NCBI GenBank assembly: GCA_963786985.1
Contig: CAWBBL010000015.1
Coordinates: forward strand, 177,698 to 241,697
Length of the DNA stretch: 64,000 nt
Direction: 5' to 3'
DNA from: Desertimonas sp963786985
GTDB lineage: Bacteria > Actinomycetota > Acidimicrobiia > Acidimicrobiales > Ilumatobacteraceae
Shown: piece by piece, positions 41,484-49,899 of the stretch
How positions within the stretch are numbered: position 1 is the first letter of the stretch
Layout: each line of letters starts with the position of its first letter
Position numbers and translations under genes: made by a program
The notes under the pieces: generated by a model
Told to the model about the DNA's origin: nothing
The model's database searches: none
Seen by the model: only the letters and a program-made list of their open reading frames with translations

Positions 41484-42554
41484 ATGAGCGTTACCGCTGA
41501 GCCGGCCGCCCACGATGGTCTGGCGCCGAGCGTGATCCTGCCGGAGCCGTTCGACCCGGCACTGGACGATGCCGACATCGACCTCGAGACCCGGCTGCAG
41601 CTGTACCGGTGCCAGCAGGAGATCCGCCAACTCGAGAAGCGGCTCCACGACCTGTTCCTGCAGAACCTCGTCAAGGGCACGAGCCACCTCGCCACCGGCA
41701 TGGAAGCGGCGGCCGCCGCGTTCGGCGTCGCCCTGCGCTCCGACGACTACTCGTTCGCCACCTACCGTGGACACGGCCACACCGTCGCTCGCGGCGTTGC
41801 GCCGGGACCGATCATCGCCGAGATGCTCGGGCGGGGCACCGGCCTGCTCGGCGGCAAGGGCGGTTCGATGCATCTGACCAGCGTGGAGCACGGGATGATG
41901 GGCAGCTACGCCATCGTTGGCGCCCATCTGTGCATCGCCAACGGAGCGGCTTGGTCGGCTCGACTGCGCGGCACCGACCAGGTCGCCGTGGCCTTCTTCG
42001 GTGATGGGGCCACGAACATCGGCGCCTTCCACGAGGCGCTCAACTTCGCCGCCGTGTACAAGCTGCCGGTGATCTTCGTCTGCGAGAACAACTTGTACAT
42101 GGAGTACACGGCGATCGGCGAGGTGACGGCGGTGCGCCATCCCGCCGCCGAACGGGCGGTTGCGTACGGGCTGGAACCGACGGTGGTCGACGGCAACGAC
42201 GCCGACGCCATCTATTTGGTGGCCCAGGCGGCGATCGGGCGCGCTCGGGCCGGCGAAGGTCCTTCGCTGATCGAGACGAAGACGTACCGCCACGGCGGCC
42301 ACAGCCGCGCCGATCCCGGCACCTACCGCCCCGACGCGGAGGTCGAGGCGTGGATCGCCCACGACCCGATTCCGATGTACCACCAACGTCTGCTCCGCCT
42401 CGGCGTCGCCGAAGAACGGCTCACCGAGATCGTCACGAGCGTCGCCGCGGCGATCGACGCGGCGACCGAGGAGGCCAAGGCCGCCGAGCCCCCGGACCCG
42501 GCCGAGCTGTGGACCAACGTGTGGGCCGACGGGGGGTGGCAGTGGCGCAGTTGA
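41484..42554 (+). CDS. TPP-dependent 2-oxo acid/acetoin dehydrogenase E1, alpha subunit
   Basis: A 356-residue protein of the PDH-E1-alpha family. Motifs: ATYRGHGHTVARGV (substrate-loop His), GKGGSMHL, the TPP motif AVAFFGDGATNIGAFHEALNFAAVYKLPVIFVCENN (near residues 168-203) and ETKTYRHGGHSRADPGTYR (phosphorylation-loop region). It pairs with the beta subunit that overlaps its 3' end. Because no lipoyl E2 or E3 gene is in the locus, it may use a shared E2 or decarboxylate without one. The N-terminal 30 residues are extra. Confidence 0.9.
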   Translation: MSVTAEPAAHDGLAPSVILPEPFDPALDDADIDLETRLQLYRCQQEIRQLEKRLHDLFLQNLVKGTSHLATGMEAAAAAFGVALRSDDYSFATYRGHGHTVARGVAPGPIIAEMLGRGTGLLGGKGGSMHLTSVEHGMMGSYAIVGAHLCIANGAAWSARLRGTDQVAVAFFGDGATNIGAFHEALNFAAVYKLPVIFVCENNLYMEYTAIGEVTAVRHPAAERAVAYGLEPTVVDGNDADAIYLVAQAAIGRARAGEGPSLIETKTYRHGGHSRADPGTYRPDAEVEAWIAHDPIPMYHQRLLRLGVAEERLTEIVTSVAAAIDAATEEAKAAEPPDPAELWTNVWADGGWQWRS

Positions 42555-43516
42555 CCTACCGCGAAGCGGTGGCCCGCGGCATCGCCCAGGAGATGCGTCG
42601 CGACCCAGCGGTGGTGTTCCTCGGTGAGGACGTCGCCGGCGCTGGCGGAGTGTTCAAGACCACTGCCGGTCTGCTCGATGAGTTCGGCCCGGTGCGCGTC
42701 GTCGACACGCCGATCTCCGAGCAGGCGATCCTCGGGGCGGCGATGGGTGCGGCGATGACCGGCATGCGCCCGATCGCCGAGATCATGTTCGCCGACTTCT
42801 TCGCCGTCTGCTGGGACATGGTCGTCAACGAGATCGCCAAGGCGCGTTACATGACCAACGGGCAGGTGGGCTGCCCACTGGTGATCAAGTCCGGCAACGG
42901 CGGCTCGGTGCGCTTCGGTGCCCAGCACTCCCAGAGCGTGGAGAACTGGGCGATGTCCGTGCCGGGCATCAAGGTCGTCGCGCCGTCGACGGCCACCGAC
43001 GTCGTCGGCCTGATGGCGGCGGCGGTCCGTGATCCTGATCCGGTGCTGTTCTTCGAGCACAAAGGGCTCTACGCGTCGAAGGAAGAGGTGCCTGACGGCG
43101 AGATCGTCGACTCGCTCGGGACCGCCAAGGTGCTGCGCGACGGCGGCGACTGCACGGTCGTTGCGCTCGGTCTGATGGTGCCGCGGGCAATGGCGGCGGC
43201 CGACGTGCTCGCCGCCGAGGGTATCGAGGCCACCGTGATCGACCTGCGCAGCCTCGTTCCCCTCGACATGGCCACCGTGCTCGCCTCGGTGTCGGCAACG
43301 AGCCGGCTGTTCACCGTCGAAGAGAACCCGCGGGCCTGCGGGTGGGGCGCCGAGGTCGCCTCGATCGTCGCCGACGAGGCGTTCTGGAACCTCGATGGCC
43401 CGATCGTGCGGATCACCACGCCGCACCTGCCGCTCCCGGCGGCCGGCGAACTGGAGGATCTGGCCATCCCGTCCGTCGAGCGCATCACCGCGACCATCCA
43501 CGAGTCGCTGAGCTGA
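42542..43516 (+). CDS. TPP-dependent 2-oxo acid/acetoin dehydrogenase E1, beta subunit
   Basis: A 324-residue E1-beta. The start is YREAVARGIAQEMRRDPAVVFLGEDVAGAGG, then VDTPISEQAILGAAMGAAMTGMRPIAEIMFADF, and a transketolase C-terminal domain from about 200 (DCTVVALGLMVPRAMAAADVLAAEG). GTG 42542 overlaps the alpha gene by 13 bp, so the subunits are made in equal amounts. It forms the alpha2-beta2 enzyme with the preceding gene. The substrate follows from the unknown locus chemistry. Confidence 0.9.
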   Translation: MAQLTYREAVARGIAQEMRRDPAVVFLGEDVAGAGGVFKTTAGLLDEFGPVRVVDTPISEQAILGAAMGAAMTGMRPIAEIMFADFFAVCWDMVVNEIAKARYMTNGQVGCPLVIKSGNGGSVRFGAQHSQSVENWAMSVPGIKVVAPSTATDVVGLMAAAVRDPDPVLFFEHKGLYASKEEVPDGEIVDSLGTAKVLRDGGDCTVVALGLMVPRAMAAADVLAAEGIEATVIDLRSLVPLDMATVLASVSATSRLFTVEENPRACGWGAEVASIVADEAFWNLDGPIVRITTPHLPLPAAGELEDLAIPSVERITATIHESLS

Positions 43517-43534
43517 CCGGGAAGGGTGGAGGAT

Positions 43535-43621
43535 GTGAAGGCAGCAGCCGTGCACGCGGCGACAGGGTGTTCGCAGGGACACCCCGAACGGAGTGGAGCG
43601 CGATGGCCGAACATGTCGTGA
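43535..43621 (+). pseudogene. possible remnant of a zinc alcohol dehydrogenase start
   Basis: GTG 43535, after GGGTGGAGG, reads VKAAAVHAATG and then departs to stop at TGA 43619-43621. The first eleven residues match how MDR alcohol dehydrogenases begin. It overlaps the bicupin start. A deletion remnant is possible, chance is also possible. Confidence 0.25.
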
Positions 43622-44505
43622 GGAAGGTCGCCGAGCTGGACTACCGAACGCCCGCCGAATTCGTCGGTCGCAGCTCCGGGTACACCGGGGACAACGTCGT
43701 CGACGAACCTGCCGGGGCGGTTCAGATGGGGTTCCGCGTCGCCCGCCTCGAGCCTGGCGGCTCGGTCGACAGCCACGTGCACTCCTGGGAGGAATCCGTC
43801 TACGTCACTGCCGGGTCGTTGACGGTCGACACGCCCGAGGGCAGCGTCGAGCTCGTCGCCGGAGACTACGGGCTCCTCCCGGTCGGCTCCACACACGCGT
43901 TCAGGAACACCTCCTCCGAGCTGGTGTCGTTCTCGGAGATGAAGGCGCCGCTACCGCGGGCACGGTTCGGCTTCGACACCCAGTTCCCCCCGCCGCTCGA
44001 TGCCGGGATCGCCCAGGCCGTCGACGTTCGTGACCCGCGCAACCGCTACTTCGGACACATCGACGCCGAGTCAATGGACCCGGCCAACCAAACCCAGGAC
44101 CGACTGCAGGTGAGTGCGAGCATGCGTACCGCCTTGCTGGTGTACAGCGGGATCTCGGTCAAGATGATGGTCGACTCCGACCTCGGTGCCGACCTCTCGA
44201 CGATGTTCATGGTGCAGTACGAGCAGGGCGGGTTCGCCGGTGCTCACGACCACCCGCTCGAGGAGACGTATCAGATCCTCGACGGGGAGGTCGAGGCGTT
44301 CTTCGACGGGACGGCCTACGAGCTCGGGCCCGGCGATGTGGCCTGGGCCGGTGTTGGTTGCGTCCACGAGTTCCGCAACATCGGCGCTGGACGCGTTCGA
44401 TGGCTGGAGACGCAGGCCCCGCAACCACCACCACGCCACTCCTATCGCTTCGCCCGCGACTGGAGATACCTCCACGACACGTTGACCGCTGAGACGCACG
44501 ACTAG
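43603..44505 (+). CDS. bicupin protein (ureidoglycine aminohydrolase-like fold)
   Basis: A 300-residue protein with two cupin barrels. Cupin 1 has SHVHSWEESVYVTAGSLTV (near residue 58) and cupin 2 AGAHDHPLEETYQILDGEVEAFF (near 211), each with an HxH...E metal triad, so both sites look able to bind metal. The layout resembles (S)-ureidoglycine aminohydrolase and sugar-acid or dioxygenase bicupins. Together with amidohydrolases it hints at an N-containing substrate, but this is inference. ATG 43603 gives the family-like start. Confidence 0.8.
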   Translation: MAEHVVRKVAELDYRTPAEFVGRSSGYTGDNVVDEPAGAVQMGFRVARLEPGGSVDSHVHSWEESVYVTAGSLTVDTPEGSVELVAGDYGLLPVGSTHAFRNTSSELVSFSEMKAPLPRARFGFDTQFPPPLDAGIAQAVDVRDPRNRYFGHIDAESMDPANQTQDRLQVSASMRTALLVYSGISVKMMVDSDLGADLSTMFMVQYEQGGFAGAHDHPLEETYQILDGEVEAFFDGTAYELGPGDVAWAGVGCVHEFRNIGAGRVRWLETQAPQPPPRHSYRFARDWRYLHDTLTAETHD

Positions 44506-44536
44506 GTCAGCACTGCATGGACGACAGGACGGACTG

Positions 44537-45781
44537 ATGGCCAAGGTGCTGATCAAGGGGGGCACGGTTCTGTCGCTCGATCGGGCCGTCGGCAACATGG
44601 TCGCGGCAGACGTACTGATCGACGACGGGATCATCAGCGAGGTGGGTTCGTCGCTGCGGGCTCGAGGCGCCGCGGTCGTCGATGCTGCAGACACCATCGT
44701 CATGCCCGGGTTCGTCGACACCCACCGCCACCTGTGGCAGTCGCTCGACGGCGGCGGCAGTCGAGCGTCCGCCACCGACTTGTCCGGTCACTACGTGCCG
44801 GACGACATCTACGCCGCCACGCTGGTGGGATTGCTTCGAGCGCTCGAGGCGGGGATCACCACGGTGGTCGACTGGTGCGATCCACCAGGGGATGCCGCTC
44901 ATCTGGATGCCGCGCTGACGGCCCACGCTGACTCCCGTGTGCGAACGGTCTTCGTCGCCTCGCAAGCCGGCCCGACGCGATCCGCAGACACCCTGGCGTG
45001 TGCCTCGCCTGACCTCGTCGAGTCGGAACTGAACGAGGTCGCCGCCCGCTGGGCCCAAGCCCGCGACGCGGGACGACGGATTCACGCCCATGCCGGCACC
45101 GCCGCGGCGGCGGGGGGCGAGGTCGCCGAGCTGGGTCGCCGCGGGCTGCTGGGGCCCGATGTCACGTTGTGCGGGTGCACCCGGCTGACCGACGCCGACG
45201 TCGACGCCATCGCCGCGTCGTCAGCGGCGGTGGCGCTCACCCCGGCGAGCGACATGGCCGGCGGGGTGGGCCCACCGCCCATGCAGCAGCTCATCGATCG
45301 CGGCATCCGGCCGGGCCTCGGCGTCGGCGACGAGCAGCTCGCTCCGGGTGATGTCTTCGCCCAGATGCGGGCCGTCATCTCCGTGCAGCATGCGACGTTG
45401 TTCGACCGCAAGCTGGCGGGCAAGGGAAGCATTCCCAACCTGCTCGGGACTCGCGACGTCATCCGCTACGCCACCGTCGACGGGGCGAGGGTTGCCGGAC
45501 TCGCGGACATCACCGGCTCATTGAGCCCGGGCAAGCGCGCCGACGTCATCGTGCTGCGAGCCGATCGTCCCAACATCGCCCCGGTCAACGACCCGATCGG
45601 TGCCGTCGTGTGGGGCATGGATACGTCGAACATCGACTGGGTCTTCGTCGGCGGGGCGTCGCTGGTCGAGAACGGCGAACTGACGGCTGATGTGGTGAGC
45701 GCACGAGCCCTCGCCACGGCGGCCCAGCGACAGGTCGCAGCAGCGGTCCTACCCGCCGGCGTCGGAGCCGATCAGCGATGA
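44537..45781 (+). CDS. amidohydrolase-superfamily protein lacking two metal ligands
   Basis: A 414-residue protein of the AtzA/TrzN/cytosine-deaminase-like group. It keeps GFVDTHRHLWQ (His63, His65) and IHAHAGT (His185). Aligned with the fused paralogue at 49900, the His of IHCTT is Gly213 (LCGCTRL) and the metal/catalytic Asp is Gly264 (GVGDEQL; Asp265 is one place later). The C-terminus (TGSLSPGKRADVIVLRADRPNIAPVNDPIGAVV) is normal. It is likely inactive as a classic hydrolase, altered, or a partner of the fused enzyme. Its stop overlaps the permease ATG by 4 bp (ATGA). Confidence 0.85.
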   Translation: MAKVLIKGGTVLSLDRAVGNMVAADVLIDDGIISEVGSSLRARGAAVVDAADTIVMPGFVDTHRHLWQSLDGGGSRASATDLSGHYVPDDIYAATLVGLLRALEAGITTVVDWCDPPGDAAHLDAALTAHADSRVRTVFVASQAGPTRSADTLACASPDLVESELNEVAARWAQARDAGRRIHAHAGTAAAAGGEVAELGRRGLLGPDVTLCGCTRLTDADVDAIAASSAAVALTPASDMAGGVGPPPMQQLIDRGIRPGLGVGDEQLAPGDVFAQMRAVISVQHATLFDRKLAGKGSIPNLLGTRDVIRYATVDGARVAGLADITGSLSPGKRADVIVLRADRPNIAPVNDPIGAVVWGMDTSNIDWVFVGGASLVENGELTADVVSARALATAAQRQVAAAVLPAGVGADQR

Positions 45782-46794
45782 CGGCCAGGACGGTGCCCGC
45801 CGCCACCATCACGAGGTTCGTGGTCGCGTCGCGCTACATGCCGGTCTATCTGGCGCTGATCCTCCTCGTCGTCGTCGCCGCGATCTGGGTTCCGGAGACG
45901 CTCAGCCCGGTCGCGTTGTCAGCGATCGCCCCATTTGGTGCACTCCTGGCGATCACCGCCCTCGGCCAGATGTTGGTGATCATGACCGGGGGCATCGATC
46001 TCAGTACCCCGGGAACACTGACGCTCGCGGCCATGATCATGGCCGGAGTCGGCGAGCAGTCCGACAGTCGAATCTGGATCGCGATCCTCGCCGCGGTGGG
46101 CGCCGCGGTTGTCATCGGCTTGGTGAACGGCATTCTCATCGGTGGGCTCAAGTTGAACGCGCTCATCGTCACGCTCGCGACGGGCCAGATCGTGGTCGGA
46201 GTCGTCAGCCGTTACGTGGAGACGTTCCCGGTACAGAGTGCGGTGCCGCTCGGACTGTCCGACTGGGCGGCCACCCGGATCCTGGGCGTCAGCCCCATCT
46301 TCTGGGTTGGCGTGGCCTTCACGCTGGTGCTCATCGTCGGGCTTCGCTACACCTCGGTCGGACGACGCTTCCAGGTGGTCGGGGCCAACCCGGTCTCGTC
46401 CCACGTGATGGGCGTGCGGGTGACGTTGGCCCAGACCCTCGTGTACGTGGTGGCCGCGGTGCTGTACGCGATGGCCGGGGTGGCCCTCGCCGGGCTACTG
46501 CGCAATCCGGGGGTCAACATCGGCTCGCCCTATCTCCTCGGTCCGATCGCCGCAGTCGTCATCGGTGGCGCGTCGCTGGCAGGAGGACTGGCCAGTCCAC
46601 TGTCGACGTTTGCCGCGGCGTTCTTTCTCACCGGGTTGAACCAGATGATGCGGTCGCTCGGCCTGGCGACCTCGCTCCAGTTCCTCGTGTTCGGGCTCGT
46701 GATCATCGGTGGGATGCTGATCTCGGGCGACCGCATCATCAAGGGCGTCGAGGCGCTCTTCCGAGAACGCCGAATCTCCGTCGAGACGAAATGA
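45778..46794 (+). CDS. ABC transporter permease 1 of the amidohydrolase locus
   Basis: A 338-residue RbsC-type permease with about ten helices. Hallmarks are MLVIMTGGIDLSTPGTLTLAAMIMAG, the coupling segment RFQVVGANPVSSHVMGVR and VIGGASLAGGLASPLSTFAAAFFL. It overlaps the preceding amidohydrolase gene by 4 bp, so the two are translated together. With the second permease (N-terminal part of the fusion at 49900) it probably forms a heterodimeric channel. Confidence 0.9.
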   Translation: MTARTVPAATITRFVVASRYMPVYLALILLVVVAAIWVPETLSPVALSAIAPFGALLAITALGQMLVIMTGGIDLSTPGTLTLAAMIMAGVGEQSDSRIWIAILAAVGAAVVIGLVNGILIGGLKLNALIVTLATGQIVVGVVSRYVETFPVQSAVPLGLSDWAATRILGVSPIFWVGVAFTLVLIVGLRYTSVGRRFQVVGANPVSSHVMGVRVTLAQTLVYVVAAVLYAMAGVALAGLLRNPGVNIGSPYLLGPIAAVVIGGASLAGGLASPLSTFAAAFFLTGLNQMMRSLGLATSLQFLVFGLVIIGGMLISGDRIIKGVEALFRERRISVETK

Positions 46795-46840
46795 CAGCAA
46801 CACAAGACAGGCCCATGTACGGGCCGAGGGGGAAGACACC

Positions 46841-48136
46841 ATGTACCTGAAACGGACCTTCGGAGTCATCGCGCTCCTCGCGATGACGGCAGCCACGCTC
46901 GGCTCCGCTGCCGAAGCAACCACCGAGCCAGCCGGCAGCTCACTGGCCGAGTACGGCGAGGATCCGTCGGCGGCGGATCCAACGCTCGTCGAGAAGGCTC
47001 TCGGCCCGGTCGAGCCGTCGGCACCGGAGAGTTGGGACATCGTGCTCGCGGCGATCGCCCGGGCCGACCAGGATCTCGACCAAGCCACCATCGACAAGGC
47101 CTTGGAGTGCTGGAGCAACCAGTCGTGCGACACCGGCACGGGTGGGGAACTGGTCATGGGTTACGCCGACGGTGGCGGCGACACGGTGAACGTCTGGCGT
47201 TCCGTCAGTCACATGGAGGCCATCCTCCAAGCACTTACGTACCCTGAGATCGGCTCGATCGTCTCGACCGCGGCCGACTTCAACCAGGATCCGGAGGTCC
47301 ACGCCAACGACGTACGGTTCCTGATCCAGAGCGGCGTCGATTTCATCGTCGGGTATCCCGACGTCGGCATCGCCCTCGCCGGAGCCGTGTCCGAAGCGGA
47401 GGCCGCCGGCATCCCGTATCTGTCCTTCTCCGCTGGCTATGTCGGGCTGCCTGGCCAGGAGGGCGCCCTTGTTCCTGGTGAGGACTACACGGCGGTGATC
47501 GGCGAGGACCTGTGCGCGCTCGGCGAGAGCTTCGCCGATGTGCTCAACACCGGTGTCGGCGGCGGCGAGGTGGCCATGCTCGGCGGTACGCCGGGGAACG
47601 CGCTCAGCCTCGGTTGGCAGCAGTGCGCGACCGCCGCGCTCGCCGACGGCGTCGATCTCGTCAACCCGCCGGCCGACGAGAACACGACGACCGGGGACAC
47701 CTACTGGGTGAACACGATGGCTCTGGACGCGGTTCGCGGCCTGCTCACCACCAACCCGGACATCAGGGGATGGGCCTACGAGTACTCCGACGGTCTGTAC
47801 ACGGCCCTCCAGGCGTACGACGAGCTGGGCATTCCGGTACAGGACCTGACCGTTGCGCTGCGCACGGACGAACAGACCCTGTTCTGCGACTGGGCGGAGC
47901 GCGCCGAGCCCACCTACAACATCTGGTACTCGGCCGGCGGCAACTTCCAGTCCCGAGTGGCAGTCACCACGGCGATGCTCGCCCTCCAGGACGCCGCCGT
48001 TCCGGGTGAGGTCGTGGTGCCCCACGTGATGAGGCAGGTCACCGACGCCGACTGCAACCCGGATCGGGTCAACGCGGTCGTGTCGGGGACATCCCTGGTC
48101 CCCGACAACGTGCTTGCCGAGATGTTCGGCGGTTGA
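46841..48136 (+). CDS. ABC transporter substrate-binding protein of the amidohydrolase locus
   Basis: A 431-residue exported binding protein (Peripla_BP_4 type). Signal peptide: residues 1-26 (MYLKRTFGVIALLAMTAATLG...), no lipobox. Mature fold: LVMGYADGGGDTVNVWRSVSHMEAILQAL, FLIQSGVDFIVGYPDVGIALAGAVSEAEAAGIPYLSF and VAMLGGTPGNALSLGWQQCATAALA. It has an extra N-terminal segment of about 70 residues before the fold. It carries an unknown ligand to the two-permease channel. Confidence 0.9.
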   Translation: MYLKRTFGVIALLAMTAATLGSAAEATTEPAGSSLAEYGEDPSAADPTLVEKALGPVEPSAPESWDIVLAAIARADQDLDQATIDKALECWSNQSCDTGTGGELVMGYADGGGDTVNVWRSVSHMEAILQALTYPEIGSIVSTAADFNQDPEVHANDVRFLIQSGVDFIVGYPDVGIALAGAVSEAEAAGIPYLSFSAGYVGLPGQEGALVPGEDYTAVIGEDLCALGESFADVLNTGVGGGEVAMLGGTPGNALSLGWQQCATAALADGVDLVNPPADENTTTGDTYWVNTMALDAVRGLLTTNPDIRGWAYEYSDGLYTALQAYDELGIPVQDLTVALRTDEQTLFCDWAERAEPTYNIWYSAGGNFQSRVAVTTAMLALQDAAVPGEVVVPHVMRQVTDADCNPDRVNAVVSGTSLVPDNVLAEMFGG

Positions 48137-48251
48137 ACGTTCAGCTCGGTGTTGTCGAGCACTGCGCGCGACGAGGCGCCAGCCCCGCCTGCGTGGCGAA
48201 CGCTGTTCGCGCTGGAGCGACCATCAACGGCCTGGGTGGCCGGGGAACGCA

Positions 48252-49844
48252 GTGAATGAGTCGATGGACGACGAACTCGTGCTCGAACTGGCGGGGGTGT
48301 CCCGCCAGTTCGGTGCGGTTCGGGCGCTGACATCCGTCAGCTTCGACTGCCGCGCCGGTGAGGTCCATGCCGTGGTGGGGGAGAACGGCTCGGGCAAGTC
48401 GACGCTCCTCGGGATCGCGTCAGGGTTCGTCGACCCCGATCGGGGCACCGTGCGGATCGGTGGCCGGCCGCTGCCGCGAGACTCACCAGCGCTGGCCCGC
48501 AAGCTCGGCCTGGCCATGGCCTACCAGGACGGCTCGTCCGTCTCTGCCGAGCCGGTGAAGAACAACCTGTACTACGCCGCCGGGGAAGGTCGCCCGCAGT
48601 ACCGGCGCAGGAAGAAGTGGGCGCGCCAGGTGCTCGCCGACCTCGACCTCGACCTCGAGCTGTTCCCGGACGCCCCGGTGGGGTCCCTCACGATGGCGGA
48701 GCGCCAACTCTTCGAGGTGGCCAAAGCGCTGGTGACCGAGCCCAAGGTGCTGCTCCTCGACGAGCCCACGACCGCCCTCGGTCCAGAGGAGGTCGAGGCC
48801 CTCCACCGGACCGTCTTGGCGTGCAAGCATCGCGGTGTCGGTGTCGTCTACGTCAGCCATCGGCTGCCGGAAGTGCTCGAGGTTGCCGACCGGATCACCG
48901 TGCTCCGTGACGGGCGACATCAAGGGACCCACGACGCCGCGACGACCACCGAGGCGGAGCTGGTCGAGCGGATCGTCGGCCGCCCGTTCGAAGCGGCATT
49001 CCCGCCGCCGGTCCCGTCGTCGGCCGAGGCCGACGAGGTGCTCGTCGTCGATGCCCTGCAGGGGCAGTCATTCGGGCCGGTCAGCTTCACCCTGCACCGC
49101 GGCGAGGTGGTGGGGATCGCCGGCGCCGAAGGCAACGGCCAACCCCAGCTCTTCGACACCCTCGCCGGCCGGATCCCTCCCCGCGCTGGCAGCGTCGTCT
49201 GCGCCGGACAGGAGTTGACCTTGATCTCGACACGGGAGGCGGTGCGCGCCGGGATCATGCTGCTCGCCGGCGATCGTAAACGAGAGGCGCTGATGGGCGT
49301 CTTGGGTGTGCGGGTGAACGCCACCGTCCAGTCGCTGCGACGCTTCAGCCGGTTCGGTCTGCTCCGCCGGCGGGAGGAGCGAACCGCTGTGCAACAGCTC
49401 GTCGAGCAGCTCGAGATCCGCACCCCCTCGCTCGACCAGCCGGTCGAGTTCCTGTCCGGAGGCAATCAGCAGAAGGTGTCCGTCTCCCGATCGTTCCTCA
49501 GTGAGCCTTCGGTGATCCTGGCCTACGAGCCGACCCAGGGTGTCGACGTCGGGTCCCGCCTGGACATCTACACGGCCCTCCACGCCCGGGCCGCCGCCGG
49601 CGCCGCCCTGCTCGTCAAGTCGAGCGACCCCATCGAGCTCGCGGGTCTCTGCAACCGCGTGTTCGTGATGTCGCGAGGCACCATCATCGAGGAGATCCCG
49701 GGGGACGAGCTCGACGAGGTGCGCATCGTCGAGGCCATCGTTCGTGGCCCGGGGATGTCGAAGGCGGCGAGATCACCGCTCGGGGTGGCGATGCCCAAAT
49801 CCCCCACGACAGCGCCGACGCCCGACGAGGTCTCAGCACCGTGA
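48252..49844 (+). CDS. two-domain ABC transporter ATPase of the amidohydrolase locus
   Basis: A 530-residue RbsA-type ATPase. Domain 1: Walker A GENGSGKST, Q-loop YQDG, signature LTMAERQ, Walker B LLLDEPTTAL, switch His in YVSHRL. Domain 2: degenerate GAEGNGQPQ, LSGGNQQKV and LAYEPTQGVD, where Tyr replaces the usual Asp. A 30-residue C-terminal tail is extra. GTG 48252 or ATG 48264 could start it. It energises permease 1 and the fused permease 2. Confidence 0.92.
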   Translation: MNESMDDELVLELAGVSRQFGAVRALTSVSFDCRAGEVHAVVGENGSGKSTLLGIASGFVDPDRGTVRIGGRPLPRDSPALARKLGLAMAYQDGSSVSAEPVKNNLYYAAGEGRPQYRRRKKWARQVLADLDLDLELFPDAPVGSLTMAERQLFEVAKALVTEPKVLLLDEPTTALGPEEVEALHRTVLACKHRGVGVVYVSHRLPEVLEVADRITVLRDGRHQGTHDAATTTEAELVERIVGRPFEAAFPPPVPSSAEADEVLVVDALQGQSFGPVSFTLHRGEVVGIAGAEGNGQPQLFDTLAGRIPPRAGSVVCAGQELTLISTREAVRAGIMLLAGDRKREALMGVLGVRVNATVQSLRRFSRFGLLRRREERTAVQQLVEQLEIRTPSLDQPVEFLSGGNQQKVSVSRSFLSEPSVILAYEPTQGVDVGSRLDIYTALHARAAAGAALLVKSSDPIELAGLCNRVFVMSRGTIIEEIPGDELDEVRIVEAIVRGPGMSKAARSPLGVAMPKSPTTAPTPDEVSAP

Positions 49845-49899
49845 TCGCGTTGCCCCGCCGGCGTCGCCGTTCATCGCGTGATGCGTACGGGGTTCCCGA

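Noticed and set aside
44537..49844. Nucleoside (BmpA/YufNOPQ-type) importer
   Set aside because: Two permeases and one ATPase fit that plan, but the binding protein is of the sugar Peripla_BP_4 type, not Bmp.
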